DNA from: CAVPDA01 sp963702495
GTDB taxonomy: Bacteria; Pseudomonadota; Gammaproteobacteria; Burkholderiales; Rhodocyclaceae
Reading direction: 5' to 3'
DNA: 64,000 bases
Assembly: GCA_963702495.1 (NCBI GenBank)
Contig: CAVPDA010000003.1
Coordinates: forward strand, 620,001-684,000
Shown: one piece after another, positions 26,114 through 35,813 of the stretch
Position numbering within the stretch: the stretch's first letter is position 1
Layout of the letters: every line of letters starts with the position of its first letter
Made by a program: the position numbers and the translations under genes
Notes under the pieces: generated by a model
Databases searched by the model: none
Told to the model about the DNA's origin: nothing
The model's input: only the letters and a program-made list of their open reading frames with translations

Positions 26114-28036
26114 ATGTCGATTTTCAGCTCATACCAGTCACGCTACGAAGCAGGCCGGGAAGAGGAGATTTCGGTCCAGGAATACCTGGACGTCTGCAAG
26201 CACGATCGATCCGCCTATGCCACCGCCGCCGAGCGCATGCTCATGGCGATCGGCGAGGCGGAACTCGTGGACACGCGCCTCGACTCGCGCCTGTCGCGCA
26301 TGTTTTCCAACAAGATCATCAAGCTCTATCCGGCCTTCCGCGAGTTCTACGGGCTGGAAGAGGTGATCGAGAACATCGTCGCCTACTTTCGCCATGCCGC
26401 CCAGGGGCTGGAGGAGAAGAAGCAGATCCTCTATCTGCTGGGGCCGGTCGGCGGCGGCAAGTCGTCGCTGGCGGAGAAGCTCAAGTCGCTGATCGAGAAG
26501 GTTCCGTTCTATGCGCTGAAGGGTTCGCCGGTGCACGAATCGCCGCTGGGCCTGTTCACCGCCGAGGAGGACGGCCGGATCCTGGAAGAGGACTACGGGA
26601 TTCCGCGGCGCTATCTCAGCACCATCATGTCGCCGTGGGCGGTGAAGCGGCTGCATGAGTTCAACGGCGACATCACCCGCTTTCGCGTCATCAAGCTGCA
26701 CCCTTCGGTGCTGCGCCAGATCGCCGTGGCCAAGACCGAGCCCGGCGACGAGAACAACCAGGACATCTCCTCCCTGGTCGGCAAGATCGACATCCGCAAG
26801 CTGGAGCAATACTCCCAGGACGATCCGGATGCCTACAGCTACTCCGGCGGGCTGTGCCTCGCCAACCGCGGGCTGCTCGAATTCGTCGAGATGTTCAAGG
26901 CGCCGATCAAGGTGCTGCATCCCCTGCTCACCGCCACCCAGGAGGGCAACTACAAGGGGACGGAGGGCTTCGGGGCGATCCCCTTCGACGGCATCATCCT
27001 GGCCCACTCCAACGAGTCGGAGTGGATGGCATTCAAGAACAACCGCAACAACGAGGCCTTCCTCGACCGCATCTACACGGTGAAGGTGCCCTATTGCCTG
27101 CGCGTCGCCGAGGAAATCCGGATCTACGCGAAGCTGCTGGACAACAGTTCGCTGGCCTCCGCGCCCTGCGCCCCGGACACCCTGCGCATGATGGCGCAGT
27201 TCGCCGTGCTCTCCCGCATCAAGGAGCCGGAGAATTCATCGATCTACTCGAAGATGCGGGTGTATGACGGCGAGAACCTCAAGGACACCGATCCGAAGGC
27301 CAAGTCCTACCAGGAATACCGCGAATATGCCGGCGTGGACGAGGGCATGAGCGGGCTGTCCACGCGCTTCGCCTTCAAGACCCTGTCCAAAGTGTTCAAC
27401 TTCGATCACCGCGAGGTCGCGGCCAACCCGGTGCATCTCATGTACGTGCTGGAGCAGCACATTCAGCAGGAGCAGTTCGCGCCGGAAATCGAGCAGAAGT
27501 ACCTGCGCTTCATCAAGGAGTTCATGGCGCCGCGCTATGCGGAATTCATCGGCAAGGAGATCCAGACCGCCTATCTCGAATCCTATTCGGAGTACGGCCA
27601 GAACATCTTCGACCGTTACGTCACCTACGCCGACTTCTGGATCCAGGACCAGGAATACCGCGATCCGAACACCGGCGAGTCGCTCGACCGCAGCGCCCTC
27701 AACGACGAGTTGGAGAAGATCGAGAAGCCGGCCGGCATCAGCAATCCAAAGGACTTCCGCCACGAGATCGTCAACTTCGTGCTGCGTGCGCGGGCCAAGA
27801 ACGCCGGCAAGAACCCGGCGTGGACCAGCTACGAGAAGCTGCGCGCAGTGATCGAGAAGAAGATGTTCTCCAACACCGAGGAACTGCTGCCGGTGATCTC
27901 GTTCAACGCCAAGGCCTCCGCCGACGAGCAGAAGAAGCACCAGGACTTCGTCAATCGCATGGTGGCCAAGGGCTACACCGAGAAGCAGGTGCGCCTGCTG
28001 TCCGAGTGGTATCTGCGCGTGCGCAAGTCTTCGTAG
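26114..28036 (+). CDS. prkA: PrkA family serine protein kinase
   Basis: A 640-residue protein, the usual length for PrkA/YeaG. The N-terminal AAA+ domain has a Walker A GPVGGGKSS near residues 113-121 and is followed by the C-terminal PrkA domain (VLEQHIQQEQFAPEIEQKYL, VNFVLRARAKNAGKNPAW). PrkA acts with YeaH and SpoVR in stress and stationary-phase responses; the targets are not well defined. GAGGAG precedes the ATG. yeaH follows after 15 bases, forming an operon. Confidence 0.96.
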   Translation: MSIFSSYQSRYEAGREEEISVQEYLDVCKHDRSAYATAAERMLMAIGEAELVDTRLDSRLSRMFSNKIIKLYPAFREFYGLEEVIENIVAYFRHAAQGLEEKKQILYLLGPVGGGKSSLAEKLKSLIEKVPFYALKGSPVHESPLGLFTAEEDGRILEEDYGIPRRYLSTIMSPWAVKRLHEFNGDITRFRVIKLHPSVLRQIAVAKTEPGDENNQDISSLVGKIDIRKLEQYSQDDPDAYSYSGGLCLANRGLLEFVEMFKAPIKVLHPLLTATQEGNYKGTEGFGAIPFDGIILAHSNESEWMAFKNNRNNEAFLDRIYTVKVPYCLRVAEEIRIYAKLLDNSSLASAPCAPDTLRMMAQFAVLSRIKEPENSSIYSKMRVYDGENLKDTDPKAKSYQEYREYAGVDEGMSGLSTRFAFKTLSKVFNFDHREVAANPVHLMYVLEQHIQQEQFAPEIEQKYLRFIKEFMAPRYAEFIGKEIQTAYLESYSEYGQNIFDRYVTYADFWIQDQEYRDPNTGESLDRSALNDELEKIEKPAGISNPKDFRHEIVNFVLRARAKNAGKNPAWTSYEKLRAVIEKKMFSNTEELLPVISFNAKASADEQKKHQDFVNRMVAKGYTEKQVRLLSEWYLRVRKSS

Positions 28037-28051
28037 GCGCGGGCGCGGTCC

Positions 28052-29314
28052 ATGTTTCAGATCGTAGATCGGCGCTTCGACAGCAAGAACAAGAGCACCG
28101 TCAACCGCCAGCGCTTCTTCCGCCGCTTCCGCGGCCAGATCCGCAAGGCGGTGTCGGATGCCATCTCCGGGCGCAGCGTCACCGACATCGACAACGGCGA
28201 GAGCATTTCCATTCCCGCCAAGGACCTGTCCGAGCCGCAGTTCGCCCAGGACCACGACGGCATCTGGGAAAACGTGTTCGCCGGCAACGACCAGTTCCAC
28301 TCCGGCGACGAGGTGCCGCGGCCGCTGGGCGGCGGCCGCGGCGCCGGTAGCGGCGGCCGCGACAGCGGCGAGAGCCAGGACGACTTCGTGTTCCAGCTCT
28401 CGCGCGAGGAATTCCTCGACATCTTCTTCGACGACCTGGCCCTGCCCAACCTGGTCAAGACCCAACTCGCCCGGGTCAGCGACTACAAGAGCGTGCGCGC
28501 CGGCTTCAAGTCCGACGGCACGCCGGCCAACATCAATGTCATCCGCTCGCTGCGCGGCGCCCTCGGCCGGCGCCTCGCCGTCGGCACGCCCTACCGCGAG
28601 CGGCTGCGCCAGGCCGAGGAAAGGCTGGAGGAACTGCTGCTGGCGCGCGACGAGAGCGACGCCGAGGTGATCGCGCTGCGCGAGGAGATACGCAAGCTGT
28701 GGGCCAGGATCGAGGCCATCCCGTTCATCGACAGCTTCGATCTGCGCTACAACAACCGCATCCGGCAGCCCCGGCCGTCGACCCAGGCCGTGATGTTCTG
28801 CCTCATGGACGTGTCCGGCTCGATGGACGAGCACAAGAAGAGCGTGGCCAAGCGCTTCTTCATGCTGCTCTACCTGTTTCTCACCCGCAGCTACGACCAC
28901 ATCGACATCGTCTTCATCCGCCACCACACCACGGCCACGGAGGTGGACGAGGAGGAGTTCTTCCATTCCCGCGAGTCCGGCGGAACGGTGGTGTCGAGCG
29001 CCCTGCGCCTGACCCTGGAGATCATCCGCGAGCGCTATGCGGCCGGCTCGTGGAACATCTACGCCGCCCAGGCCTCGGACGGCGACAACTGGGACAACGA
29101 CTCGCCGATCTGCAAGGATCTGCTGCTGGCCCAGGTGATGCCGCTGGTGCAATATTTCGCCTACATTGAAATCACGGCCGGCGAGCCGCAGAATCTGTGG
29201 CACGAGTACGAGGCGGTGCGGGCGGCCTGCGACAACTTCGCCATGCAGCGCATCGAGGGACTGCCCGACATCTATCCGGTGTTCCGGGAACTGTTCAAGA
29301 AGAAACTGGCATGA
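28052..29314 (+). CDS. yeaH: YeaH/YhbH family protein (DUF444)
   Basis: A 420-residue protein starting MFQIVDRRFDSKNKSTVNRQ, with a Gly/Arg-rich low-complexity segment near residues 90-110, a central domain and a C-terminal vWA-like part (VMFCLMDVSGSMDEHKK, a MIDAS-type DxSxS motif). It is the standard partner of PrkA. The stop overlaps the spoVR start (ATGA), so translation is coupled. Confidence 0.95.
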   Translation: MFQIVDRRFDSKNKSTVNRQRFFRRFRGQIRKAVSDAISGRSVTDIDNGESISIPAKDLSEPQFAQDHDGIWENVFAGNDQFHSGDEVPRPLGGGRGAGSGGRDSGESQDDFVFQLSREEFLDIFFDDLALPNLVKTQLARVSDYKSVRAGFKSDGTPANINVIRSLRGALGRRLAVGTPYRERLRQAEERLEELLLARDESDAEVIALREEIRKLWARIEAIPFIDSFDLRYNNRIRQPRPSTQAVMFCLMDVSGSMDEHKKSVAKRFFMLLYLFLTRSYDHIDIVFIRHHTTATEVDEEEFFHSRESGGTVVSSALRLTLEIIRERYAAGSWNIYAAQASDGDNWDNDSPICKDLLLAQVMPLVQYFAYIEITAGEPQNLWHEYEAVRAACDNFAMQRIEGLPDIYPVFRELFKKKLA

Positions 29315-30882
29315 ATCCAGAACCAGAGCTTGACGCGGGCGCGCCGCCGCCCGCGGACGCGCCGCAGCCGCGCGGCGAGACGCTTGCGGCGCCCTCGGAG
29401 TGGTCGTTCGAGCTGATCGAGCGCTACCACAACGAGATCGCGCGCGTGGCGGCCGCCTACGGCCTCGACACCTACCCCAACCAGATCGAGCTGATCACGG
29501 CCGAGCAGATGATGGATGCCTATGCCTCGGTCGGCATGCCGGTGAACTACCATCACTGGTCCTTCGGCAAGCACTTCCTGTCCACGGAGAAGCGCTACAA
29601 GCGCGGCCAGATGGGTCTGGCCTACGAGATCGTCATCAACTCCAATCCCTGCATCGCCTACCTCATGGAAGAAAACACCATGACGATGCAGGCGCTGGTG
29701 ATCGCCCACGCCGCCTACGGCCACAATTCGTTCTTCAAGAACAATTACCTGTTCCGCACCTGGACGAGCGCGGACAGCATCATCGACTACCTGCTGTTCG
29801 CCCGCAATTTCGTCGCCGAGTGCGAGCAGCGTCACGGCGAAGAGGAAGTCGAGCTGCTGCTCGACTCCTGCCATGCGCTGATGAACGTCGGCGTCGACCG
29901 CTACAAGCGGCCGCAGAAGCTGTCGCTGCAGAAGGAGATGGCGCGCCAGAAGGAACGCGAGGAGTATCTGCAGTCCCAGGTGAACGCGCTGTGGCGGACC
30001 CTGCCCGAGGGCGGTGCCAGGCGCGACCGCGCGACCGAGCAGCGCTTTCCGCCCGAGCCGGAAGAGAACCTGCTGTATTTCATCGAGAAGAACGCGCCGC
30101 TGCTGGAACCCTGGCAGCGCGAGCTGGTGCGCATCGTGCGCAAGATCGCCCAGTACTTCTATCCGCAGCGCCAGTCGCAGGTGATGAACGAGGGCTGGGC
30201 CTGCTTCTGGCACTACACCATCATCAACACGCTCTACGACGAGGGCCTGCTCGCCGACAACTTCATGCTGGAGTTCCTGCAGCACCACACCAACGTCGTC
30301 TATCAGGCGCCCTACAACAGCCCCTACTACGGCGGCATCAACCCCTATGCCCTCGGCTTCGCCATGTGGATGGACATCAAGCGCATCTGCGAGGCGCCCA
30401 CCGACGAGGACCGGCAGTGGTTTCCGGAGCTGGCCGGATCCGATTGGCGCGAGGCCTTCGACTTCGCCATGCGCAATTTCAAGGACGAGAGCTTCATCGC
30501 GCAATATCTCTCGCCCAAGCTGATGCGCGATCTCAAGCTGTTCGCCGTGCTCGACGACGACCGCAATGCGAAGCTCAAGGTCTCGGCGATCCACGACGAA
30601 CAGGGCTACGTGCGGATCCGCCAGACCCTCTCGGACCAGTACAACATCGGCAGCCGCGAGCCCAATGTCCAGGTCTTCGACGTCGATCTGCGCGGCGACC
30701 GCTCCCTCACCCTGCGCCACACGGAGTACCTGCGCCGTCCCCTCGCCGCCGCCGCCGGCGAGGTGCTCAAGCATGCCGCCCGGCTGTGGGGATTCACCGT
30801 GCGCATGGAGTCCGTCGGCGACGATGGCCAGGTGAAGCGGACCCGCGAGTGCCGCAACGAGAAACGCCACCAGGCGCGGTGA
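29311..30882 (+). CDS. spoVR: SpoVR family protein
   Basis: A 523-residue protein. SFELIERYHNEIARVAAAYG, EIVINSNPCIAYLMEENTM, MNEGWACFWHYTI and FLQHHTNVVYQ are SpoVR-family motifs. In Bacillus SpoVR affects spore cortex formation; in Gram-negatives it travels with prkA-yeaH and its role is unknown. The ATG at 29311 overlaps the yeaH stop. It is the last gene of the operon. Confidence 0.95.
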   Translation: MNPEPELDAGAPPPADAPQPRGETLAAPSEWSFELIERYHNEIARVAAAYGLDTYPNQIELITAEQMMDAYASVGMPVNYHHWSFGKHFLSTEKRYKRGQMGLAYEIVINSNPCIAYLMEENTMTMQALVIAHAAYGHNSFFKNNYLFRTWTSADSIIDYLLFARNFVAECEQRHGEEEVELLLDSCHALMNVGVDRYKRPQKLSLQKEMARQKEREEYLQSQVNALWRTLPEGGARRDRATEQRFPPEPEENLLYFIEKNAPLLEPWQRELVRIVRKIAQYFYPQRQSQVMNEGWACFWHYTIINTLYDEGLLADNFMLEFLQHHTNVVYQAPYNSPYYGGINPYALGFAMWMDIKRICEAPTDEDRQWFPELAGSDWREAFDFAMRNFKDESFIAQYLSPKLMRDLKLFAVLDDDRNAKLKVSAIHDEQGYVRIRQTLSDQYNIGSREPNVQVFDVDLRGDRSLTLRHTEYLRRPLAAAAGEVLKHAARLWGFTVRMESVGDDGQVKRTRECRNEKRHQAR

Positions 30883-31441
30883 AATGCCCCTTGGCCGGGG
30901 GCCGTTCCTGTGTCTTCTCCGCCGTCGGCCTTCGACCGTCCTGCGTTTTGCCCGCGCCTGTCCTTTGGCCCGGGTCCGCGCTCCGGGACGGGGCCGCAGC
31001 ATCCCTGCGACGGCGCTGCGCGGACGCCTGAGCGCCCGCCGTCCGGCACCCCGCCGCCAGATTCCCGGCGCAAGGCATCGCCCCCAATACGCGCCGGGAC
31101 CGCCCGCTGCATGGTGCGGAAGCTACGACACCCTTGCCAGCACTTGTGCCCCCACCCAGCCCCAATTTCGGGGGGCCAGGATTGGGGAGTCCGGCCGCCA
31201 TGCCCGGCACATCGCGCCGCCGGCGCGCTGCCGATCGCCGCAAACCGCGGCAATACAGGGGCTTCCTTCCATCAGTCATGAAGCGACGCGACAGACGCAT
31301 GGCATACCGCGCCTGGAAGGACAGGGCACGAAGCTTGCTTCTCAATGCTCAATGACATTTCCATGTTCGTGAGAGATTCTGCCGGATCCGTGCGCCGGAC
31401 ACTCGTAGTCCGTGGCAGCCGATCCAGAAAGGAGCAGGACG
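30883..31441. other. Intergenic region, 559 bp
   Basis: No supported gene, RNA or repeat was found. The frames are GC-driven shadows. A small GC palindrome (TTGGCCGGGGGCC region) just after the spoVR stop could help end transcription. An AAAGGAG at 31428-31434 belongs to the next gene. Confidence 0.5.
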
Positions 31442-32365
31442 GTGATCAGGCTCCCGGCGATGCGTGCTTTCCCTCGCAGGGCGGCGGTCGCGGTTCTGGT
31501 CGTGGCGGTCCCGGCCGCAGGCGGCCTCTTCCATTTCGGCGGCGAGTCCGTGCCGGAGCCGCCCGCCGGCAGTCACGGGAGGGCCGCGCCCTGTGGCGCC
31601 GCGACTCCCCCATGCCTGCCTCCCCCCGACACCGACGAGGCCCTGCGCGAACTCTTCGGCGAATCCGGCGCGGGTGGAGGGACAAGCCTTTCCGACAGCG
31701 CGATGGCATCGGTGGCGATGGCGCGGCAGATCGATCGCGACGGCGACTCCTATTACCTGGTCATCGCCGGGGCGCAGCAGCCAGAACCGCGCGGCGCCGC
31801 CGCGGCGCGGCGGTTCGGCCGGGGCACAGCGTTGGGCGCGCTGATCTATCGCTGGAGCGCAGAGGGCTGGCGGATCGAGGCGAAGGCTCCCTTCATCGGG
31901 GAATTCGGCGACCCGGGGCAGTTCGGCGGCGGCTGGGAGCCGGAGGATACGGATCTCATTCGAGTCGGCCCGCGCAAGCTGGCGCTGCTGTTGTGTTCCA
32001 CCTATCTGCTCCCGCCCTCCAGAGGTTCGCGGGGCGGCCTGTTCGAGCTTCGCCGGGGCGAGCTTTCGCCCCTAGGCTACGTCGAACTGAGCGAGCGCAA
32101 TACGGACTCCTGCGCCCGCGGTGCCGCCGCCCGTCTCCTGGGCAAGATGCCCTGCTACGGCTACGAGGGCAGGCTCACGCCGCGGATGGTCGCAGGATCC
32201 GAATACTACGACCTGGTGATGGATCGGGAAGGCACCGTACTTGACGACCCCCGTCCGGCCGCGAATGGCAAGGGGCTGCGGCCGGCCGAGGCGGTGGCCG
32301 CGTCGGCGCTCGTCTATCGCTATCGCGACGGCGCCTATCGCACGCTCGAGGACGCCCGCGAATAG
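31442..32365 (+). CDS. Hypothetical exported protein
   Basis: A 307-residue protein. The GTG at 31442 (MIRLPAMRAFPRRAAVAVLVV) is chosen because AAAGGAG sits seven bases upstream and the start gives a plausible signal peptide or anchor (RRAAVAVLVVAVPAAGGLFHF). The mature part has several cysteines and segments such as YYLVIAGAQQPEPRG and LALLLCSTYLLPPSRG, with no family I recognise. The frame is open further upstream to 31412. Probably periplasmic. Confidence 0.6.
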   Translation: MIRLPAMRAFPRRAAVAVLVVAVPAAGGLFHFGGESVPEPPAGSHGRAAPCGAATPPCLPPPDTDEALRELFGESGAGGGTSLSDSAMASVAMARQIDRDGDSYYLVIAGAQQPEPRGAAAARRFGRGTALGALIYRWSAEGWRIEAKAPFIGEFGDPGQFGGGWEPEDTDLIRVGPRKLALLLCSTYLLPPSRGSRGGLFELRRGELSPLGYVELSERNTDSCARGAAARLLGKMPCYGYEGRLTPRMVAGSEYYDLVMDREGTVLDDPRPAANGKGLRPAEAVAASALVYRYRDGAYRTLEDARE

Positions 32366-32548
32366 CGCGGAAGCTCCCCGGGGGGATCCGAGCCGGTAGC
32401 TTTCCGCTCGCGCGCCGACGTCGCAGCACGGAATCGGGCGGAAGGTTCCGACGGCCGCTTGTTCAGTCCTACGGCACGCCTCTGCCCAAGTGCGGAGGAA
32501 CGGTGACCGACCCCGCACCACCGATCGTTCCCTCCGGCTCCTGAGTCC

Positions 32549-35500
32549 TCACGCCGCCCCTTGGCGGCGCCTCTCGATCAGGGAGTAGACCGCCGGCACC
32601 ACGACCAGCGTCAGCAGGGTGGACGAGATCATGCCGCCGATCACCGCGATCGACAGCGGCTGGTTGGTCTCGGCGGCGGCGCCGAGGCCGAGCGCCGCCG
32701 GCGCCAGCGCCAGGATTACGGTGGCGGAAGTCATCAGCACCGGCCGCATGCGGATCGGGCAGGCATTGCGCAGGGCGGCGTCCACCTCCATGCCGCCGGC
32801 GCGGCGCTGGTTGGTGAGATCCACCAGCAGGATCGAGTTCTTCGCCACCAGGCCGATCAGCAGCACCAGCCCGATCATCGAATAGATGTTGAGCGTCTGA
32901 TCGAACAGCCACAGGGCGGCGACGCCGCCGACGATCGCCAGCGGCTGGGCCAGCATGACGATGGCCGGCTGCAGGAAGGAGTTGAACTGGCTCGCCAGCA
33001 CCATGTAGAGCAGCACCAGCGCCAGGGCGAAGGTGAACACCATGTAGCGCGCCGTCTTGCCGAACTCCTCGGCCTGGCCGATCAGCTTCACCTGATAACC
33101 GATGGGCAGGATCTGCGCCGCGGTCTCGCGCACCACATCCACCGCCTGCGCCAGGGGAATGGAGGGCGAGGCGAAGAAGGTTGCGGCGTACTGCAGATCG
33201 AAGCGGCCGATGACGGCCGGGCCCAGCGTCTCGCGGAACTGGGCCACCGAATCGAGGCGCACCAGTTGTCCGTCGCGGTTGCGCAGGAAGATCTTCGACA
33301 GGTCGGCCGGCTGGGTGAACTCGCCCTCCCGCCCTTTGACCCGGATGTCATAGCGCTGGCCGTCCCCCGGCTCGTCGTTGAAGCGCGCGATATCCACGCC
33401 GCCGGTGAGCATGTTCACCGCCAGCGCCACGTCCGACGAGGTGAGGCCGGCGTCCGCGATGCGCAGGCGGTCGGGCAGGAACACGAGCTGCGGCAGGTCG
33501 AGCTGCAGATCGGTGTCGAGGCGGCCGATGCCCGGCACCGTGGCGAGCCGCGCCTGCAGCTCCCGCGCCAGCCGTCCCACCTCCTGCAGATTCTCGCCGG
33601 CGAGCACGAACTGCAGCGGCTCGCCGCGCGCCCCCTGGACGATGGGAAAAGGCGCGGCGAAGGCGCGCGCGCCGGGGATTCCGGCGAGCTCGTTGCGGAT
33701 CAGGGGAATGATCTCCTGCTGCTTGCGCGTGCGCTCCTCGCGCGGCGCCATGCGCACCACCACCGTGCCCTGGTTCACCTGCCCGGCGCTGCCGAGGCCG
33801 ATCAGCGCAAACTCGGTGCGGATCTCCTTGTAGCGGTCCAGCACTGCCTCCACCTGGCGCAGGCGCGAGTCGGTGTAGTCGATGCTCGACCCCAGGGGCG
33901 TGCGCAGATAGACCAGGAAGCGGCCCTCGTCCTGATCCGGGGCGAAGGTCTTGCCCAGGTTGGCGAAGAAGAACGCGCTGGAGGAGACGACGGCGAGGGT
34001 GATGAGCACCACCCACCAGCGGTACGTCAGCGCCTTGTCGAGCAGATAGACGTAGGCACGGTCGAGCCCCGTGAACAACCGGTCGAAGAAGTGATAGACG
34101 CGGCCGTGCTGCTTCGGCACGGTGAGATAGCGCGAGCACAGCATCGGCGTCAGCGTCATCGACACGAACAGCGACACCAGCACGCCGAAGGTCACCACCA
34201 CGGCGAAGGAGCGGAAGAACTGGCCGATGATGCCGGAGATGAAGATCACCGGGGCGAAGATCGCGACCAGGGAGAAGGTGGCGGCGATCACCGCGAACAC
34301 CACCTCGTTGGCGCCGTTCACCGCCGCCGAATGCGGATCGGGGTCGAGTTCCTCGCGGTGGCGGTAGATGTTCTCCAGGACCACGATGGCGTCGTCCACC
34401 ACCACGCCGATCAGCAGCAGCAGCGCCAGCATGGTGAGCGAGTTCAGCGTGTAGCCGAAGAAGTAGATGACGGCGATAGCGCCCATCAGCGACACCGGAA
34501 TCGCCAGGGCGATGATGAGGGTGGAGCGCAGCGAGCGCAGGAAGAAGAACACCACCAGCGCGGCCAGGGCCGTTCCCTCCACCAGGTGCTGCTTCAGCGA
34601 GTTGACGATCTCCAGAATGAAGACGGCATCGTTGGAGACGACGCTGATGATCATGCCGGGCGGCAGCTGCGGCCGTATCTCGTGCTCCAGCTTGTCGCGG
34701 ATGCGATCGACGATGGCCACGGTGTTGGTGTTGGCCACCTTCACCATGCCCAGGCCGATGGTCGTCTTGCCGTTGAAGCGGGCGAGCTGGCGATAGTCGG
34801 ACAGTCCGTCCTCGACGTCCGCGATGTCCTGCAGGTAGATCGGCGCCTTGTCGCGGTAGCCGACGATCATGCGCTCGAGATCGTCCACCTTGTGGTATTC
34901 GAGATCGAGCTTGACCAGGCTCTCCGTGGTCTGGCCGACGACGAAGCCGCCGGCGAGTTGCACGTGCTCGCGCGAAAACGCCGTGCTGATGTCCTGGGCG
35001 GTGACGCCGAAGGCGGCCATGCGGTCGGGCCGCAGATTGACGCGGATGGTGCGGTCGCGCCGGCCGCCGAGGCGCACTTCGCCCACGCCGTCGATGGTTT
35101 CGAGCTTCTTCTTGACGATGTTGGCGGCGTACTGGTTGAGCTGCTGCTGGGTGCGGTCGCCCTGCAGCGCCAGCCACATGATGGGCTGGGCATTGGTCTC
35201 CACCTTGGCCACCACCGGCGGATCGGTGCCGTCGGGCAGACGCCGCAGCACCTGGTTGACCTTGGCCTGCACCTCGTTGAAGGCGACATCCACCTTCTTC
35301 TCCAGGGCGAAGGTGATGGCGATGGTCGAGATGCCGGGCGAGGAGGTGGACTGGATGTGCTCGATGCCGGGCACCGAGTTGACCGCCGATTCGATGACGT
35401 TGGTGATGCTGGAATCGACGATGTCGGGATTGGCGCCCTTGAGGGCGGTGGTGACCGAGATGATCGGAAACTCGATGTAGGGATAGCGGTCGAGGCCGAT

Positions 35501-35593
35501 GCGGGTGTAGGAGATGATGCCGAACAGCACCAGCGCGCCGTTCAGCATCCAGGCCAGGACATGGCGCTTGATCGACAGTTCGGGCAGCGTCAT
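32549..35593 (-). CDS. Efflux RND transporter permease (HAE-1/AcrB-type)
   Basis: A 1014-residue inner-membrane pump. N-terminal MTLPELSIKRHVLAWMLNGALVLFG is the first helix; two large periplasmic loops and twelve helices follow the AcrB plan. GVVVDDAIVVLENIYRH near residue 400 carries the paired aspartates of the proton relay, and PVLMTSATVILALAPAALGLG is the usual late motif. The ATG at 35593 is the start used in homologues; upstream codons to 35635 are unlikely. Its adaptor gene is directly upstream. Substrate not predictable. Confidence 0.94.
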   Translation of the reverse strand: MTLPELSIKRHVLAWMLNGALVLFGIISYTRIGLDRYPYIEFPIISVTTALKGANPDIVDSSITNVIESAVNSVPGIEHIQSTSSPGISTIAITFALEKKVDVAFNEVQAKVNQVLRRLPDGTDPPVVAKVETNAQPIMWLALQGDRTQQQLNQYAANIVKKKLETIDGVGEVRLGGRRDRTIRVNLRPDRMAAFGVTAQDISTAFSREHVQLAGGFVVGQTTESLVKLDLEYHKVDDLERMIVGYRDKAPIYLQDIADVEDGLSDYRQLARFNGKTTIGLGMVKVANTNTVAIVDRIRDKLEHEIRPQLPPGMIISVVSNDAVFILEIVNSLKQHLVEGTALAALVVFFFLRSLRSTLIIALAIPVSLMGAIAVIYFFGYTLNSLTMLALLLLIGVVVDDAIVVLENIYRHREELDPDPHSAAVNGANEVVFAVIAATFSLVAIFAPVIFISGIIGQFFRSFAVVVTFGVLVSLFVSMTLTPMLCSRYLTVPKQHGRVYHFFDRLFTGLDRAYVYLLDKALTYRWWVVLITLAVVSSSAFFFANLGKTFAPDQDEGRFLVYLRTPLGSSIDYTDSRLRQVEAVLDRYKEIRTEFALIGLGSAGQVNQGTVVVRMAPREERTRKQQEIIPLIRNELAGIPGARAFAAPFPIVQGARGEPLQFVLAGENLQEVGRLARELQARLATVPGIGRLDTDLQLDLPQLVFLPDRLRIADAGLTSSDVALAVNMLTGGVDIARFNDEPGDGQRYDIRVKGREGEFTQPADLSKIFLRNRDGQLVRLDSVAQFRETLGPAVIGRFDLQYAATFFASPSIPLAQAVDVVRETAAQILPIGYQVKLIGQAEEFGKTARYMVFTFALALVLLYMVLASQFNSFLQPAIVMLAQPLAIVGGVAALWLFDQTLNIYSMIGLVLLIGLVAKNSILLVDLTNQRRAGGMEVDAALRNACPIRMRPVLMTSATVILALAPAALGLGAAAETNQPLSIAVIGGMISSTLLTLVVVPAVYSLIERRRQGAA

Positions 35594-35648
35594 GAAAGGG
35601 CCTTCATCGCGCCCCGTAGGGTGCGCCACGCGCACCGGACATGGGATT

Positions 35649-35669
35649 GGCGGGCACGGCCCGCCCTAC
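35649..35669. repeat. Dispersed 21-bp GC-rich repeat, copy 2
   Basis: This is the exact reverse complement of 1376-1396. It lies in the 220-base gap between the RND adaptor and pump genes. A related CCCCGTAGGGTGCGCC stretch about 35 bases to the left could pair with its right half. Confidence 0.6.
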
Positions 35670-35813
35670 GAACTGGCCAGGCACGCACGGTGAACGGCGC
35701 GCACGAGTTCAACCGCCGGCGAGCGGGGCAATGAAACCCTGCCTGACCGCTCATGCGATCGCCCCGACCCCATCGCGGCGCCATGCCGTCCTGTTCCTTC
35801 GCGTCCCGCGCCA

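Noticed and set aside
32561..35734. 1057-residue plus-strand frame opposite the RND pump
   Set aside because: His-, Arg-, Asp- and Gln-rich antisense of a clear AcrB-type permease; no independent start or motif.
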